Assembly: GCF_000379105.1 (NCBI RefSeq)
Contig: NZ_KB900612.1
Coordinates: 1-42,949 of the forward strand
Source: Methylobacterium sp. WSM2598
Lineage (GTDB): Bacteria > Pseudomonadota > Alphaproteobacteria > Rhizobiales > Beijerinckiaceae
DNA length: 42,949 bases
Direction: 5' to 3'
The position numbers were made by a program, and so were the translations under genes. The notes beneath the pieces are model-generated. The model was not told where the DNA came from and made no database searches. It saw only the letters and a program-made list of their open reading frames with translations. Shown here one piece after another: positions 15,734 through 24,073 of this stretch. The first letter of the stretch is position 1, and every line of letters begins with the position of its first letter.

Positions 15734-16100
15734 GCAGGATCGCCGTCCTCACGACGATGCGCCGAACGCGGCTGCTAAGGCCCGGACCGTTGAGCACGTC
15801 CTTGGCGAACTCATGCTCTGCCACCGCGGCAGCAACATCGAGCGACACGCCTTTCGCGATCCTGCGCACACCCGGCGCCGGGTCAGCGAGGTAGGCGGAG
15901 ACGGCAGCGTTCACCTGCTCGTCGGTGATCTCACCCGCGCGGAGGCGTTCCTCAATGGTGGGGTTGTCGGGTGTCGGGGCGCCTTGTTGAGGAGAGCGGG
16001 CCGGACCCCGGAAGCGCCTCCAGGACCCGGCAGCGTTCACCTGCTCGTCGGTGACCTCGCCGGCGCGGAAGCGTTGGCCGATGGTGCGGGTGTCGGGCAT
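15717..16100 (-). CDS. hypothetical protein with repeated RAGEVTDEQVNAA motif
   Basis: A 127-residue protein. The motif F/L-RAGE-V/I-TDEQVNAA occurs twice, at about residues 11-24 and 52-66, each preceded by an (T)IGQR/(T)IEER stretch. The middle reads YLADPAPGVRRIAKGVSLDVAAAVAEHEFAKDVL. The duplication suggests a repeat of a small helical unit. It starts two bases after the stop of the upstream minus-strand gene, so the two form an operon. Confidence 0.5.
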   Translation of the reverse strand: MPDTRTIGQRFRAGEVTDEQVNAAGSWRRFRGPARSPQQGAPTPDNPTIEERLRAGEITDEQVNAAVSAYLADPAPGVRRIAKGVSLDVAAAVAEHEFAKDVLNGPGLSSRVRRIVVRTAILLTRPG

Positions 16101-16101
16101 C

Positions 16102-16371
16102 CTATCGGTACTCGTCGAGCAGGGAGCGTCCGTCAGGCGTAATCCGGATGCGGGCCGGCTTCTCAGACACTCGTGCGACCGCCCTAGCTGTCACGAGGGC
16201 ATTCAGCGCGTCCTTGAGCGCCTGAAACGCGAGGCGGGGTCGTGCTGCAGTCTCCAGATCCTTGAACGGAACCCCTGCATCGCCGTGCTGTAAATCGAGG
16301 TGCTCCAGGATCTCGAGAACCGTGACGCCCTGCAGCGAGTCTGGTCGTGGTACCTGTGGCCGCATCATCAC
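16102..16371 (-). CDS. hypothetical winged-helix-like protein
   Basis: An 89-residue protein from ATG 16371. TVLEILEHLDLQHGDAGVPFKDLETAARPRLAFQALKDALNALVTARAVARVSEKPARIRITPDGRSLLDEY reads as three helices followed by a two-stranded wing ending in a typical T-x-x-G-R-x-L-L tail, like small winged-helix regulators. It forms an operon with the downstream gene at 16100. Confidence 0.5.
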   Translation of the reverse strand: MMMRPQVPRPDSLQGVTVLEILEHLDLQHGDAGVPFKDLETAARPRLAFQALKDALNALVTARAVARVSEKPARIRITPDGRSLLDEYR

Positions 16372-16423
16372 GTCCTTCCCGATGCCGCTGGTGCGCTTGG
16401 AATTACACGGAGAGGGCCGACCG

Positions 16424-16487
16424 ATGACGCACGCCTATTGCCCGCCCAAGGTGATGGGGCTGGCACGGCTGACGTGTCAGCCCTTTG
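16424..16487 (+). pseudogene. 5' fragment of a copy of the 782 gene
   Basis: The first 30 or so bases (GATGACGCACGCCTAT followed by a TGCCCGCC stretch) match the start of the 782-1396 gene with few changes, including the upstream GAGGG..CG leader. After about eight codons the similarity ends and the frame enters the repB antisense. A broken duplicate, or a shared mobile start region. Confidence 0.5.
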
Positions 16488-16492
16488 AACTT

Positions 16493-17458
16493 TCAGCCCT
16501 TGCCCTTCTCCTTGAATGCGGCATAGAGCTGAGGCAGCTGCTCGACGAGGAAGCTTCCGAAGGCGCCGGCGCTGCGCTTGTCGATGGCAAGCGAGAGGAT
16601 TTTGGCATCCTCGCGGATCGCGGCGACGCGGGTCCCGTCCTCGGCTTTCCAGACAGTCGGACGTGCAGATTTCGGCTTCTTGGCTGTTGCAGCCGCATTG
16701 AGCACGGCCAGGAAGCGCGCATCCGTGTCCTTGCTGGCGAAGTCCTCTGATCCGATCACGCCGCGGGCGCGCGCCAGGTTGGGTGTTCCTTCAAGACGCG
16801 AGGCGAGCTCGAGCCAGCGATCACGTCCAGCCTTAGGAGCGGGTCCGATTGCCTCGATGATGTCTCGCGGCACTTTCACAGCCGCAGAAATCAGCCGGGA
16901 CAGGCCTGTCTTGTCGACGGACAGCGAAGCCATGATCGTTTCGCGCACGAAACCACCCTCCTCCAGTTTGGCGGCAAAGAGCGCCTTCTCGATGAAGGAC
17001 AAATCCGTCCGCGCGCTGTTCTCCTGGCCTTGCGCGACCACCAGCTCTTGATCGCTAAGCGGCTTGATGAGCGCGCGGATGGGCCGCTTGAGCTCCAGGG
17101 CCGCGCGCAACCGGCGGCGACCATAGGCGATCTGGTAGCGGCCCTTGGCCTCCGGATTCGGACGCACCAGGATCGGCACCTGCTGTCCATGCTCCCTGAT
17201 TGATCTCACCAGAGCTTCGTGACTTGCCTGGTCGGTCTCAAGCCGGTCGGTGATGAACGAGGCGTCGATCAGCTCAGGTTCCAGCTCGGCGACGGCCTGG
17301 GACTGCAGCTTCTCGATTGATTTGGTGACCGCGCCGATGGCGCCAAGCCCGCCGAGGGCGGCAGCCCCCTGCCCTGCGCCGAAGACCGCTGCAAGGCTTG
17401 AGTTGCCGGCCGGCAACTCAGGCTCGTTGAGGCTTGTGAGGAGGTTTTTGCGGCCCAT
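16493..17458 (-). CDS. repB: RepB/ParB-like plasmid partition protein
   Basis: A 321-residue ParB-family protein. Residues 55-160 contain the ParB/Srx domain (LEPELIDASFITDRLETDQASHEALVRSIREHGQQVPILVRPNPEAKGRYQIAYGRRRLRAAL), with GRRR at about residue 113, followed by the HTH region (LSVDKTGLSRLISAAVKVP). The length and start (MGRKNLLTSL) fit RepB of alphaproteobacterial repABC replicons. The ATG overlaps the repA stop by one base (TAATG). A perfect parS palindrome lies inside the gene near its start. It binds parS and partners RepA for segregation. Confidence 0.9.
   Translation of the reverse strand: MGRKNLLTSLNEPELPAGNSSLAAVFGAGQGAAALGGLGAIGAVTKSIEKLQSQAVAELEPELIDASFITDRLETDQASHEALVRSIREHGQQVPILVRPNPEAKGRYQIAYGRRRLRAALELKRPIRALIKPLSDQELVVAQGQENSARTDLSFIEKALFAAKLEEGGFVRETIMASLSVDKTGLSRLISAAVKVPRDIIEAIGPAPKAGRDRWLELASRLEGTPNLARARGVIGSEDFASKDTDARFLAVLNAAATAKKPKSARPTVWKAEDGTRVAAIREDAKILSLAIDKRSAGAFGSFLVEQLPQLYAAFKEKGKG
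17399..17420. promoter_or_regulatory. parS: parS centromere site inside repB
   Basis: GAGTTGCCGGCCGGCAACTC (17400-17419) is a perfect palindrome, extended by one more pair on each side. Its core GTTGCCGGCCGGCAAC (17402-17417) matches the published repABC parS consensus GTTNNCNGCNGNNAAC at every fixed position. Confidence 0.8.
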
Positions 17459-18666
17459 TACGCCCTCCCCCAGGCGGCGCGGATCAGCTGCTCGATCTCG
17501 CCATTTACGTTGTCGAGCGCCTCGAGCGCCCGGTCGTAGGTCGCGCGGGTGAACTGGTCTTTGGTCACCTCGTAGAGGGTCTGCTTGGTGATACCAGCGT
17601 CCGAAATGGCAGTGCTCTTGAGCATCGGGAAATTCAGGACGTGCTCCCCGAACATGGAGCGCATGAAGGACACCATCTGGTTCTGCGGCCCGTCGCCCGG
17701 CTCGTAGCGGGTGACCAGGTAGCGCATCCAGTCATAGCCCATGTTCCCCCCTGCCCTCGCCACCACGCTGAGCAGGTCCGAGGTCATGATGAGGAACTGG
17801 CACATCGACATGACGTCGAGCATCTGCGGATGCACGGTCACGAGCACGGCCGTGGCGGAGCACATGGCCGACATGGTGAGGAAGCCGAGCTGCGGCGGGC
17901 AATCGACCACTACCACGTCGTAGTCGTAGGACACGGAAGCCAGCGCCGCATCCATGCGGGTGAAAAACAGCTTCGCCTGGCCGTCTGCCTCGAGCAGCGC
18001 CTTCGGCGTCTCGTGCTCGAACTCCATGAGCTCCAGATTGGCCGGCACCAGGTCGATGTTGGTGAAGTAGGTTTTGCGGATGATGTCCTTGAGCGGGCGG
18101 CGCTGCGCGTCATAGCGGATCGCCCCGTACAGGGTCTCATTCGCACCGACGTCGAATTCCGGCTGCACGCCATGCAGGGCCGAGAGACTGGCCTGCGGGT
18201 CGAGGTCAACCGCGAGGACACGATAGCCGCGCAGCGCCAGATACTGCGCGAGATGGGCAGCCGTGGTGGTCTTGCCGCTGCCTCCCTTGAAGTTAACGAC
18301 GGTTATGACCTGCAGGTGATCCGAACCGATGCGGCGCGGCAGGTATTTGCGCTCACCGCGGCTGTTCGCGTCGAGATAGGCCCGCAGACCTTGTATATCC
18401 TCGATCGTGTAGGAGCGGCGGCCCCCGGCACCGGCCTCGACGGTCGGGCCTTTGCCCTCGAGGGAGAGGCGCCGCAGATAGCCGTCATTGACCCCGAGGA
18501 GCTTGGCGGCCTCGGTGGAGGAGAAGCGGCGCAGAGTCTTGGTCGCGGTTGGCGGGAACAGCTGCAGCCGGTGTGCTTGAAGGCGCGCCGAGAGGCGGCG
18601 CGCATGGGCGCCCACCAACTCGTGGATCGCGTCATGGGCAGTAAGGAGCACTTCAGCTGTTTGCAC
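17458..18666 (-). CDS. repA: RepA/ParA-like plasmid partition ATPase
   Basis: A 402-residue protein of repABC RepA type. Residues 45-95 are a MerR-like HTH (RRFSSTEAAKLLGVNDGYLRRLSLEGKGP), then the ATPase domain starting VITVVNFKGGSGKTTTAAHL (Walker A about residues 127-134), VDLDPQASLSAL (A-prime) and VVVDCPPQLGFL (Walker B, about residue 250). It also has the long C-terminal half with LVTRYEPGDGPQNQ. Translation is coupled to repB by overlapping TAATG. Unlike classical repABC, the initiator is not downstream but divergent at 20152. Confidence 0.92.
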   Translation of the reverse strand: MQTAEVLLTAHDAIHELVGAHARRLSARLQAHRLQLFPPTATKTLRRFSSTEAAKLLGVNDGYLRRLSLEGKGPTVEAGAGGRRSYTIEDIQGLRAYLDANSRGERKYLPRRIGSDHLQVITVVNFKGGSGKTTTAAHLAQYLALRGYRVLAVDLDPQASLSALHGVQPEFDVGANETLYGAIRYDAQRRPLKDIIRKTYFTNIDLVPANLELMEFEHETPKALLEADGQAKLFFTRMDAALASVSYDYDVVVVDCPPQLGFLTMSAMCSATAVLVTVHPQMLDVMSMCQFLIMTSDLLSVVARAGGNMGYDWMRYLVTRYEPGDGPQNQMVSFMRSMFGEHVLNFPMLKSTAISDAGITKQTLYEVTKDQFTRATYDRALEALDNVNGEIEQLIRAAWGRA

Positions 18667-19023
18667 GGTTCCCCCGCATAGGCACGGTTTTTAGCGATCG
18701 CACGCTTCGTTTCCGTGACTATGCACTAGGCGCATTGATTCGTGCAACAGATTCATTATTAATAAACCATTAACGTTGGGTTCCATTGCATAGTCGTGTA
18801 TGCGCTCCGGATGCGAACGCAAAAGAGGACAAATTCGGCGCTTGCTCCGGCCTCAACGGCTCGCTCTGGACGGCGATCCATTGAGCAAAGTTGCTGCTTC
18901 GGTCTCCTGCACCAGCTGGTATGCGGGCCGGCTTAAGGGAGCTGCGCCGATGCCGATTGTGTGTACGCCTTGAATGCCGCCGGGAGCGAAACAGGTGCAT
19001 TCGCATGGCCCGCTGGACGCCAA

Positions 19024-19039
19024 GTTGCCGGCCGGCAAT
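19024..19039. promoter_or_regulatory. parS: second parS-like site
   Basis: GTTGCCGGCCGGCAAT differs from the repB-internal site only in the last base. The 14-base palindrome TTGCCGGCCGGCAA is intact. It lies about 360 bases upstream of repA. Confidence 0.65.
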
Positions 19040-19282
19040 TGCGCCTTGGATGAAGCACGGTGAGCCTCGGATCTAGACATCAGCAGGGCAGGGCGCTCGC
19101 CCGCGTGATGGCAAACGGCTCCTCCGATTGTGCCATGCTTCGATACCGCTTCGGCTTGCCGGGAAAGTCATTCACGTTCTGCAAACTTTGCTTCAGAATG
19201 GGGCTCAGCCGGTTCACCTGTCGCCCTTGTTCAGCCTTCGTGGATCGCGAAGGCCAGAGCAGGATAGGGGGCTGTTTCGATC

Positions 19283-19298
19283 GGGGGACAAAATCGGC
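19283..19298 (+). repeat. isolated iteron
   Basis: An exact GGGGGACAAAATCGGC, about 550 bases away from the main array. It could be a handcuffing or autoregulatory site. Confidence 0.6.
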
Positions 19299-19696
19299 GT
19301 CCGACGTGCGCCAAGCCAATTCCGCCCCGGGGCGATTTCCCTTGGGCAGGGCGCTCGTCCTGTGGGAAGCTCGGCCATGTGTCCCGCCGATCGCCGTTTC
19401 CCGCTTTTGCCGGAGGCGGCACCGCCATTTCCGCGCAAACCGTCGCACCTGCGTGCGAACCGCACAGATTCGAGGACTGAGCCGTAAAACGAGGCTGAGG
19501 GTGCGAAAGAGGCTCAAGGGGCGATAATCTCTGTCGAGGATCGGGGTGAAGCCGGAATCTCTCCTTCCCGTCCTCTGCCTTCCACGCGAACTGAGGCAGG
19601 TCACTGTGGCGTCTGCGGATCCGCTCCCTCGCCAAGCCCTAACGCCCCTGACGCCACATCGATCGATTCAGGATGGAGAACTAACGCGGCCGTTTA

Positions 19697-19721
19697 CCGC
19701 CGCGCTTTTAGCGCGCGGCGG
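19697..19721. other. GC-rich hairpin before the iterons
   Basis: CCGCCGCGC (19697-19705) and GCGCGGCGG (19713-19721) form a 9-base stem. Could be a terminator for a leftward transcript, or part of a small antisense RNA; no T run supports the plus direction. Confidence 0.3.
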
Positions 19722-19838
19722 AATGCGTCCGACGAGGGCGCTCCGATTCTGTGAATATCCCGTTGTTCTTTATGTTCGATAGAATGTTCTTGTTCAAGCT
19801 CGATTACCTGAACGGGCTTAGAACCTTAACTGATTTGC

Positions 19839-20114
19839 GGGGGACAGTTTCGGCACTTGAGGGGGACGTTTTCGGCTGATCTGGGGGACAAAATCGGCAC
19901 TCTGGGGGACGGAATCGGCAGCTTTTCCACAGGGGACAAAATCGGCTGACAGGGTCGCCGGGAGCGGACAGTACTCACATACCGGCTGCTTTGCGGGGGA
20001 CAAAATCGGCCGGGATGCGCGTGAGCATGGGCCCGTGATGAGGAGCACGGGAGGGCCCCGTCCGGGGGACAAAATCGGCTACGGGATAGGTGCATTACGG
20101 GGGACGAATTGCTG
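19839..20114 (+). repeat. oriV: iteron array (replication origin)
   Basis: Eight direct copies of GGGGGACAAAATCGGC or close variants start at 19839, 19861, 19883, 19904, 19931, 19995, 20064 and 20099. The first four are spaced 21-22 bases, two helical turns, the classic iteron layout. The last copy is degenerate. The array runs up to the start of the Rep_3-like initiator, which presumably binds it to open the origin and repress its own promoter. Confidence 0.85.
19923..19931 (+). promoter_or_regulatory. DnaA-box-like site
   Basis: TTTTCCACA, one change from the TTATCCACA consensus, directly abuts an iteron within the array. Confidence 0.45.
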
Positions 20115-20151
20115 TTGCGTGTCCCCTACAGCTCGGGCAGCATCTTCCTTG

Positions 20152-21273
20152 ATGGTCGATTCCCTGTTCCCCGAGCTGCCCTTGTCGAAGGCGCCTCCGA
20201 AGGCGACTGGCAACCTGTGGCGGCCGTCGATCGCGAACCCGACCACCGTTCCGGTTCCGCTCCCCGTCGTCGTTGTGCGGGTCGAGGGGCCGTTCACGGC
20301 GCTCGATCGCAAGCTCTGGCTCGCCCTCGTCCGCCATGCCTGGGACAACCTCGATAAGCCGGGCCACATTCACCAGCTCCCGATCGCCGACCTGGTCAGC
20401 CTGTTCCGGCGGGTCAGCGGGCGGCGTGACCTCGGTGACAAGGGCGTGATTGCAGGCAGCAGAGCAGGGGAGGAGTCGGACGCAGCACGCCTCTGGCAGA
20501 GCATCCGGCGGCTCGTGAAGACGACGATCGAGTGGGAGGACGACAGCTACCAGGGCATCAACAGCCTGCTCGGCGCGCGCATGGACAAGGAGGTGCGCAA
20601 ATCCGGTAAGCTCTACTACACCTTCGATCCGCTGCTCGTACAGCACGTGTTGGCGCCCAGAGTCTGGGCGCGCCTAAACGTGCATGTGGTGATGAAGCTG
20701 CGGAGCAAATACGCCGTCACGCTCTACGAGATCCTTGAGGCCTATGCAAACCGGGAGAACACTTACTGCATTGCGTCCCTCGACGAGGTGCGCAACTGGC
20801 TGAAGGTGCCGGCCGCCTCCTCCTACGGCGGTTGGAAGGATTTCAAGCGGCGGGTGATCGAGCCGGCTGTTCTCGAAATCAACAAGCATGCGGACGAGGC
20901 CGGTTTTCTCGTCGAGTACAAGCCAATCCGGCAGGGCAAGGCCTTCTCGAAAATCGAGTTCAAGGTCACGAAGACAGACGGGCGTCAGCAGCGCGACACG
21001 CTGTTCAGCAGCAAGGCGAATATGCAGATGCGCCGGAGCCGGGCAGCAGATGGCATCCCGGATCCTGACAGCCCGCCCATGCCCTCAGGCGAGGCCCTGG
21101 AGAGCTTCCGCGAGAAGTGGCCGGGCAAGGACCCCTACGAGGTCGTGGACCGGTTCCAGGACAAGTGGAGGGCAGAGGGCTGCGCCGTGATCCGCAAACC
21201 TGACGCCGCCTTCCTGAAGTTTGCCGAAGGGATGTTCGCCAGTCGGGTGCGGAGGGGCAGGGCGGCTGCATAA
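20152..21273 (+). CDS. rep: iteron-type replication initiator (Rep_3-like)
   Basis: ATG 20152 (MVDSLFPELPLSKAP) is chosen because the upstream in-frame codons are made of iterons. The 373-residue protein has two winged-helix domains typical of Rep_3 initiators: FTALDRKLWLALVRHAWDNL.. and a linker, then YAVTLYEILEAYANRENTYCIASLDEVRNWLKVP..YGGWKDFKRRVIEPAVLEINKHADEAGFLVEYKPIRQGKAFSKIEFKV. The C-terminus adds a 90-residue extension. It should bind the iterons just upstream. Divergent from repAB. The function is supported by family pattern and position. Confidence 0.88.
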   Translation: MVDSLFPELPLSKAPPKATGNLWRPSIANPTTVPVPLPVVVVRVEGPFTALDRKLWLALVRHAWDNLDKPGHIHQLPIADLVSLFRRVSGRRDLGDKGVIAGSRAGEESDAARLWQSIRRLVKTTIEWEDDSYQGINSLLGARMDKEVRKSGKLYYTFDPLLVQHVLAPRVWARLNVHVVMKLRSKYAVTLYEILEAYANRENTYCIASLDEVRNWLKVPAASSYGGWKDFKRRVIEPAVLEINKHADEAGFLVEYKPIRQGKAFSKIEFKVTKTDGRQQRDTLFSSKANMQMRRSRAADGIPDPDSPPMPSGEALESFREKWPGKDPYEVVDRFQDKWRAEGCAVIRKPDAAFLKFAEGMFASRVRRGRAAA

Positions 21274-21576
21274 CCGCTGGCAGTGGCATGCGTGAAACCC
21301 ACTCCGACAACGATGTAGGACTCCGGATCGCCCCTGGAGCGCTCGGCTTCTATACGCATGTCGAGGTGACCGAGATCTTCGTCGTGCGCGGCGACTGTGC
21401 TCCGTCCCTCGTCTCGGCTCAGCTACAAGCCTAGCAGCGCAGTCAGGTGAGGGGCGGGCCATCCATAGAGGGGGCACGGGTGGCCGAAGAAGGCTGCCGT
21501 CGCGGAGTAGCGTCAATCGCGATGCCGACGATGAGGCGATTGGGCACTCTCTCAACGATCTTAAGCCGGGCTCGTC

Positions 21577-22239
21577 GTGGCAGGTCTCAAAGCCTGGGCG
21601 CAGGCCTGGATGGCGCGGCAGGTTCGCCTCCACTCGTCCCCGCCGATCCCGGCAGAGGACGCGGCCTTCGCGCTGATCCTTGGCAAGGACCTCACTCGGC
21701 TCGGTCGCGAGTACCGGGTCTGCCTCGGCGAGCGCCACGCGGAGTCGTTTCTCGGGTCCTCGGTCCACTATCTCTGGAAGGGCGCGCCTGGTGGCCCCGC
21801 CATCATCGCCCTGAGCCCGCTCACAGGCGGCGGATGGTTCGTCGAGGAGGCGCGGAGGGCTCGGAACCAGAGACTATCCCGAGCCGCCACACGGGCACTC
21901 ACGGTGGCGCTCAGCAGGTACGGGATCGCGATCCACCTCTCGACGCCGGAGGGCACGCCGCCCCTAGGGTCAATCCGGTACATCATCGACAGCTGGGCGT
22001 TCAGCCTCGACTTCGACGATGAGGCCGAGGATGCCGACGAGGATGGACACATCGACCTCGACGAGGGTGGGCCGGATCCGGAGGTTCGACGCCATCTGAG
22101 CCGCTTCTTGGCGGGCCTTGAGGGGGGAGGGGGCTCAACGGCGACCACGGCGAGGAGAGCGAAACGGCATGATGGGCAGGAGCATGCCCAGCCTCGGCGC
22201 CCTGGCAGCGCGCGCGTTCACTGCGTTCGCCGTGAGTGA
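21577..22239 (+). CDS. hypothetical protein
   Basis: A 220-residue ORF from GTG 21577. The first 150 residues look folded (AEDAAFALILGKDLTRLGREYRVCLGERHAESFLGSSVHYLWKGAPGGPAIIALSPLTGGGWFVEEARRA; YIIDSWAFSLDFDDEAED), with a very acidic patch (DDEAEDADEDGHIDLDEGG, about residues 147-165), and the last 45 are low-complexity. No recognised domain. The region 21274-21576 before it holds no supported gene. Confidence 0.5.
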   Translation: MAGLKAWAQAWMARQVRLHSSPPIPAEDAAFALILGKDLTRLGREYRVCLGERHAESFLGSSVHYLWKGAPGGPAIIALSPLTGGGWFVEEARRARNQRLSRAATRALTVALSRYGIAIHLSTPEGTPPLGSIRYIIDSWAFSLDFDDEAEDADEDGHIDLDEGGPDPEVRRHLSRFLAGLEGGGGSTATTARRAKRHDGQEHAQPRRPGSARVHCVRRE

Positions 22240-22352
22240 CCCCTCTCCACCGCCCTCTCGTCGCAACTGCCGCACCACTTCGCTGGGGGACGAAAAGCGG
22301 TGCGCCAGACCATCCGCGACCGCCACGGCCACGTCCTGGGCACGATCGAGCA

Positions 22353-22635
22353 TCAGCCGCGGGTCGGTTCGTGGCACGCGAAGCCCACGGTGTGACCGTC
22401 GCCGTATACAAAGATCGCAGTGACACGACCCGCGACGCACAGTCTGAAGCCGCCGGGCCGCGGTGAGGCAGACGCCCAGCCGTCGTCACCGGTGAGTGAG
22501 ATGTGCTCCCACCCGAGCGGCGAGACGCGGGCCAACATCTCGTCCGCCAGCGACGCCGTTGGCGCGCAACCGTCGGACTGCGAGGTCAAGGTACACGGAG
22601 TTCCAATGGTCGATCGCGGCGGTGACAGCCTGCGT
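22353..22635 (-). pseudogene. Tn3-family transposase, C-terminal remnant
   Basis: On the minus strand, bases 22635 to about 22560 give AVTAAIDHWNSVYLDLAVRRLRANG, and after a one-base shift the adjacent frame gives SLADEMLARVSPLGWEHISLTGDDGW. Both match the C-terminal end of Tn3-type DDE transposases (W-N-x-V-Y-L; S-P-L-G-W-E-H-I-x-L-T-G-D). The usual FRPLR ending is lost. An IS630-type element starts 14 bases beyond. Confidence 0.7.
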
Positions 22636-22648
22636 TCTCTGCATGCTA

Positions 22649-23784
22649 GTGCAGTGACTCATTCGGATGGTGCAGCGTTGCCGTTGACGGCGTTGAGGAT
22701 GGCGGCAGCAGGCTTGGTCCAGACGAAGGGCTTGGGCCTGTCATTGTGCTCGGCGATGTAGCGGTTGATCGCGGCCTGGAGGTCCACGATCCCGCTGAAG
22801 CTGCCCCGCTTCAGCCTGCGCCGGGTCAGGGCCGAGAAGAAGCCCTCGACGGCGTTCATCCACGAGGCCGAGATCGGGGTGAAGTGGAAGGTCCAGCGTG
22901 GATGACGAGCCAGCCAGGCCCGCACCTTCGGATGCTTGTGGGTGGCATAGTTGTCCAAGATCACGTGGACCGTCTTGCCGGCCGGCACCGCCGCCTCGAT
23001 GGTGTTGAGGAAGCGCAGGAACTCGTCGTGGCGGTGACGCTGCATGCAGCGGCCGATCACGGTGCCGTCCAGGACGTTGAGCGCGGCAAACAGCGCCGTG
23101 GTGCCGTGCCGGATGTAGTCGTGGGTCTGGGTCTCGGGGCGTCCCGGCTTCACACCTCGGCTCGGCCGGGTGCGCTCCAGCGCCTGGATCTGGCTTTTCT
23201 CGTCCAGCGACAGCACCACCGCATGGCGCGGCGGGTCCATGTAGAGCCCGACGATGTCCTCGACCTTCGCGGCAAAGGCAGGGTCGGTGGAGCGTTTGAA
23301 GCTGCGCACGCGATGCGGCTGCAAGCGATGCGCGTCCCAGATGCGCTGGACGGAGCGCAACGAGATCCCGACGGCGTCCGCCACGGCCCGACCCGTCCAA
23401 TGGGTGACCCTCCGGGCGGCTCAGAGCAGGTGAGGGCGAGCACCCCGGCCACGGTGTCGGCGGAATGGGGCGGCTTGCCGGGCGGACGGGTCTTGTCGCG
23501 CAGCAGACCCTCGACACCCTCTTCGGCGAAGCGCTTCTGCCAGCGCCACACGGCGGGCCGGCTGACGCCTGCCTGCTGGGCGACGTCTAGGACGGGGAGG
23601 CGCTCGGCCGAGAGCAGGACGATGCGGGCGCGCTGGATGTGCTTCAGGGGCCCCGCCCGATCGGTGACGATGGCCGACAGGCGCGTCAGGTCGGCGGCAC
23701 TCGGGATCACACACACAGTCTGAGCCATGCCCCAGACTCGCACGGCTCACGCCTCCAGTGAATCCTCTGAATGCGTCAATGCAC
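22649..23784. mobile_element. IS630-type insertion sequence
   Basis: An 1136-base element flanked by TA on both sides (22647-22648 and 23785-23786), the usual IS630 target. The outer ends are imperfect inverted repeats: GTGCAGTGACTCATTCGGATGG at the left against, on the other strand at the right, GTGCATTGACGCATTCAGAGG. One transposase gene on the minus strand occupies it. Confidence 0.8.
22659..23728 (-). pseudogene. IS630-family transposase in two frames
   Basis: The first part (start 23728, MAQTVCVIPSAADLTRL) carries the helix-turn-helix (VLDVAQQAGVSRPAVWRWQKRFAEEGVEGLLRDK). Near 23410-23430, in the CCGGAGGGTC stretch, the frame changes and continues as VTHWTGRAVADAVGISLRSVQRIWDAHRLQPHRV.. 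The second part keeps the DDE residues: VVLSLDEKSQIQ, VHVILDNYATHK and SWMNAVEGFF. Programmed frameshifting is known in some IS630 relatives, so the element may be active; a simple indel is the other reading. The stop is at 22659. Confidence 0.75.
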
Positions 23785-23786
23785 TA

Positions 23787-23999
23787 GTGCGGCATTTCAC
23801 CTGATGGGGTCAGCTCGATGCGGGGCGGCTAGGCTGAAAACGCAGTCAGCGCGAGGCCGCACGAGGTAGTCCTACTGGACGTCAGGAGGATGGCTCCATC
23901 ACGATCGCCTGGCTCACCCCACGGTGCCCGCTCATCGCGGCCGCTGTCACGGCCGAGGTCCAATCGGCGGATATTCACTAGGCCGAGCTATGAGACGCC
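23787..23999. other. gene-free junction between IS630 and the catabolic island
   Basis: No gene is supported. A word near 23832 (GAAAACGCAGTCAGC) resembles AAAACCCAGTCAGC near 4413. It may be debris of the older Tn3-type element. Confidence 0.3.
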
Positions 24000-24027
24000 T
24001 TGTGCCGTTCCAAAATAATGCTATAGG
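24000..24027 (+). promoter_or_regulatory. putative promoter of the uptake operon
   Basis: TTGTGC (24000-24005) and TATAGG (24022-24027) are separated by 16 bases, 47 bases before the first gene. A similar TTGTGT-N16-TATATA lies at 32934-32961 ahead of the second gene group. Confidence 0.4.
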
Positions 24028-24073
24028 GCAATGGCCAATGCGATATATGTCAATGGGGAGGATCTAGGCCGCT

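Larger units (their letters stand above)
18667..20151. other. repA-initiator intergenic control and origin region
   Basis: About 1.5 kb without a gene I trust; ORFs on both strands here are arginine/proline-rich shadows. It contains one parS-like palindrome, one separate iteron at 19283, a GC hairpin at 19697, an AT-richer patch (19740-19810) and the iteron array. It should hold both divergent promoters and the replication origin. Confidence 0.6.

Noticed and set aside
17641..18681. 346-residue plus-strand ORF
   Set aside because: Antisense of repA.
19080..19604. 174-residue minus-strand ORF in the origin region
   Set aside because: Arginine-rich, no ribosome site, crosses an iteron; treated as non-coding origin DNA.
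22977..22990. GCCGGCCGGCA word in the IS630 transposase resembling parS
   Set aside because: Lacks the GTT and AAC ends required by the parS consensus and is inside a conserved transposase codon run.
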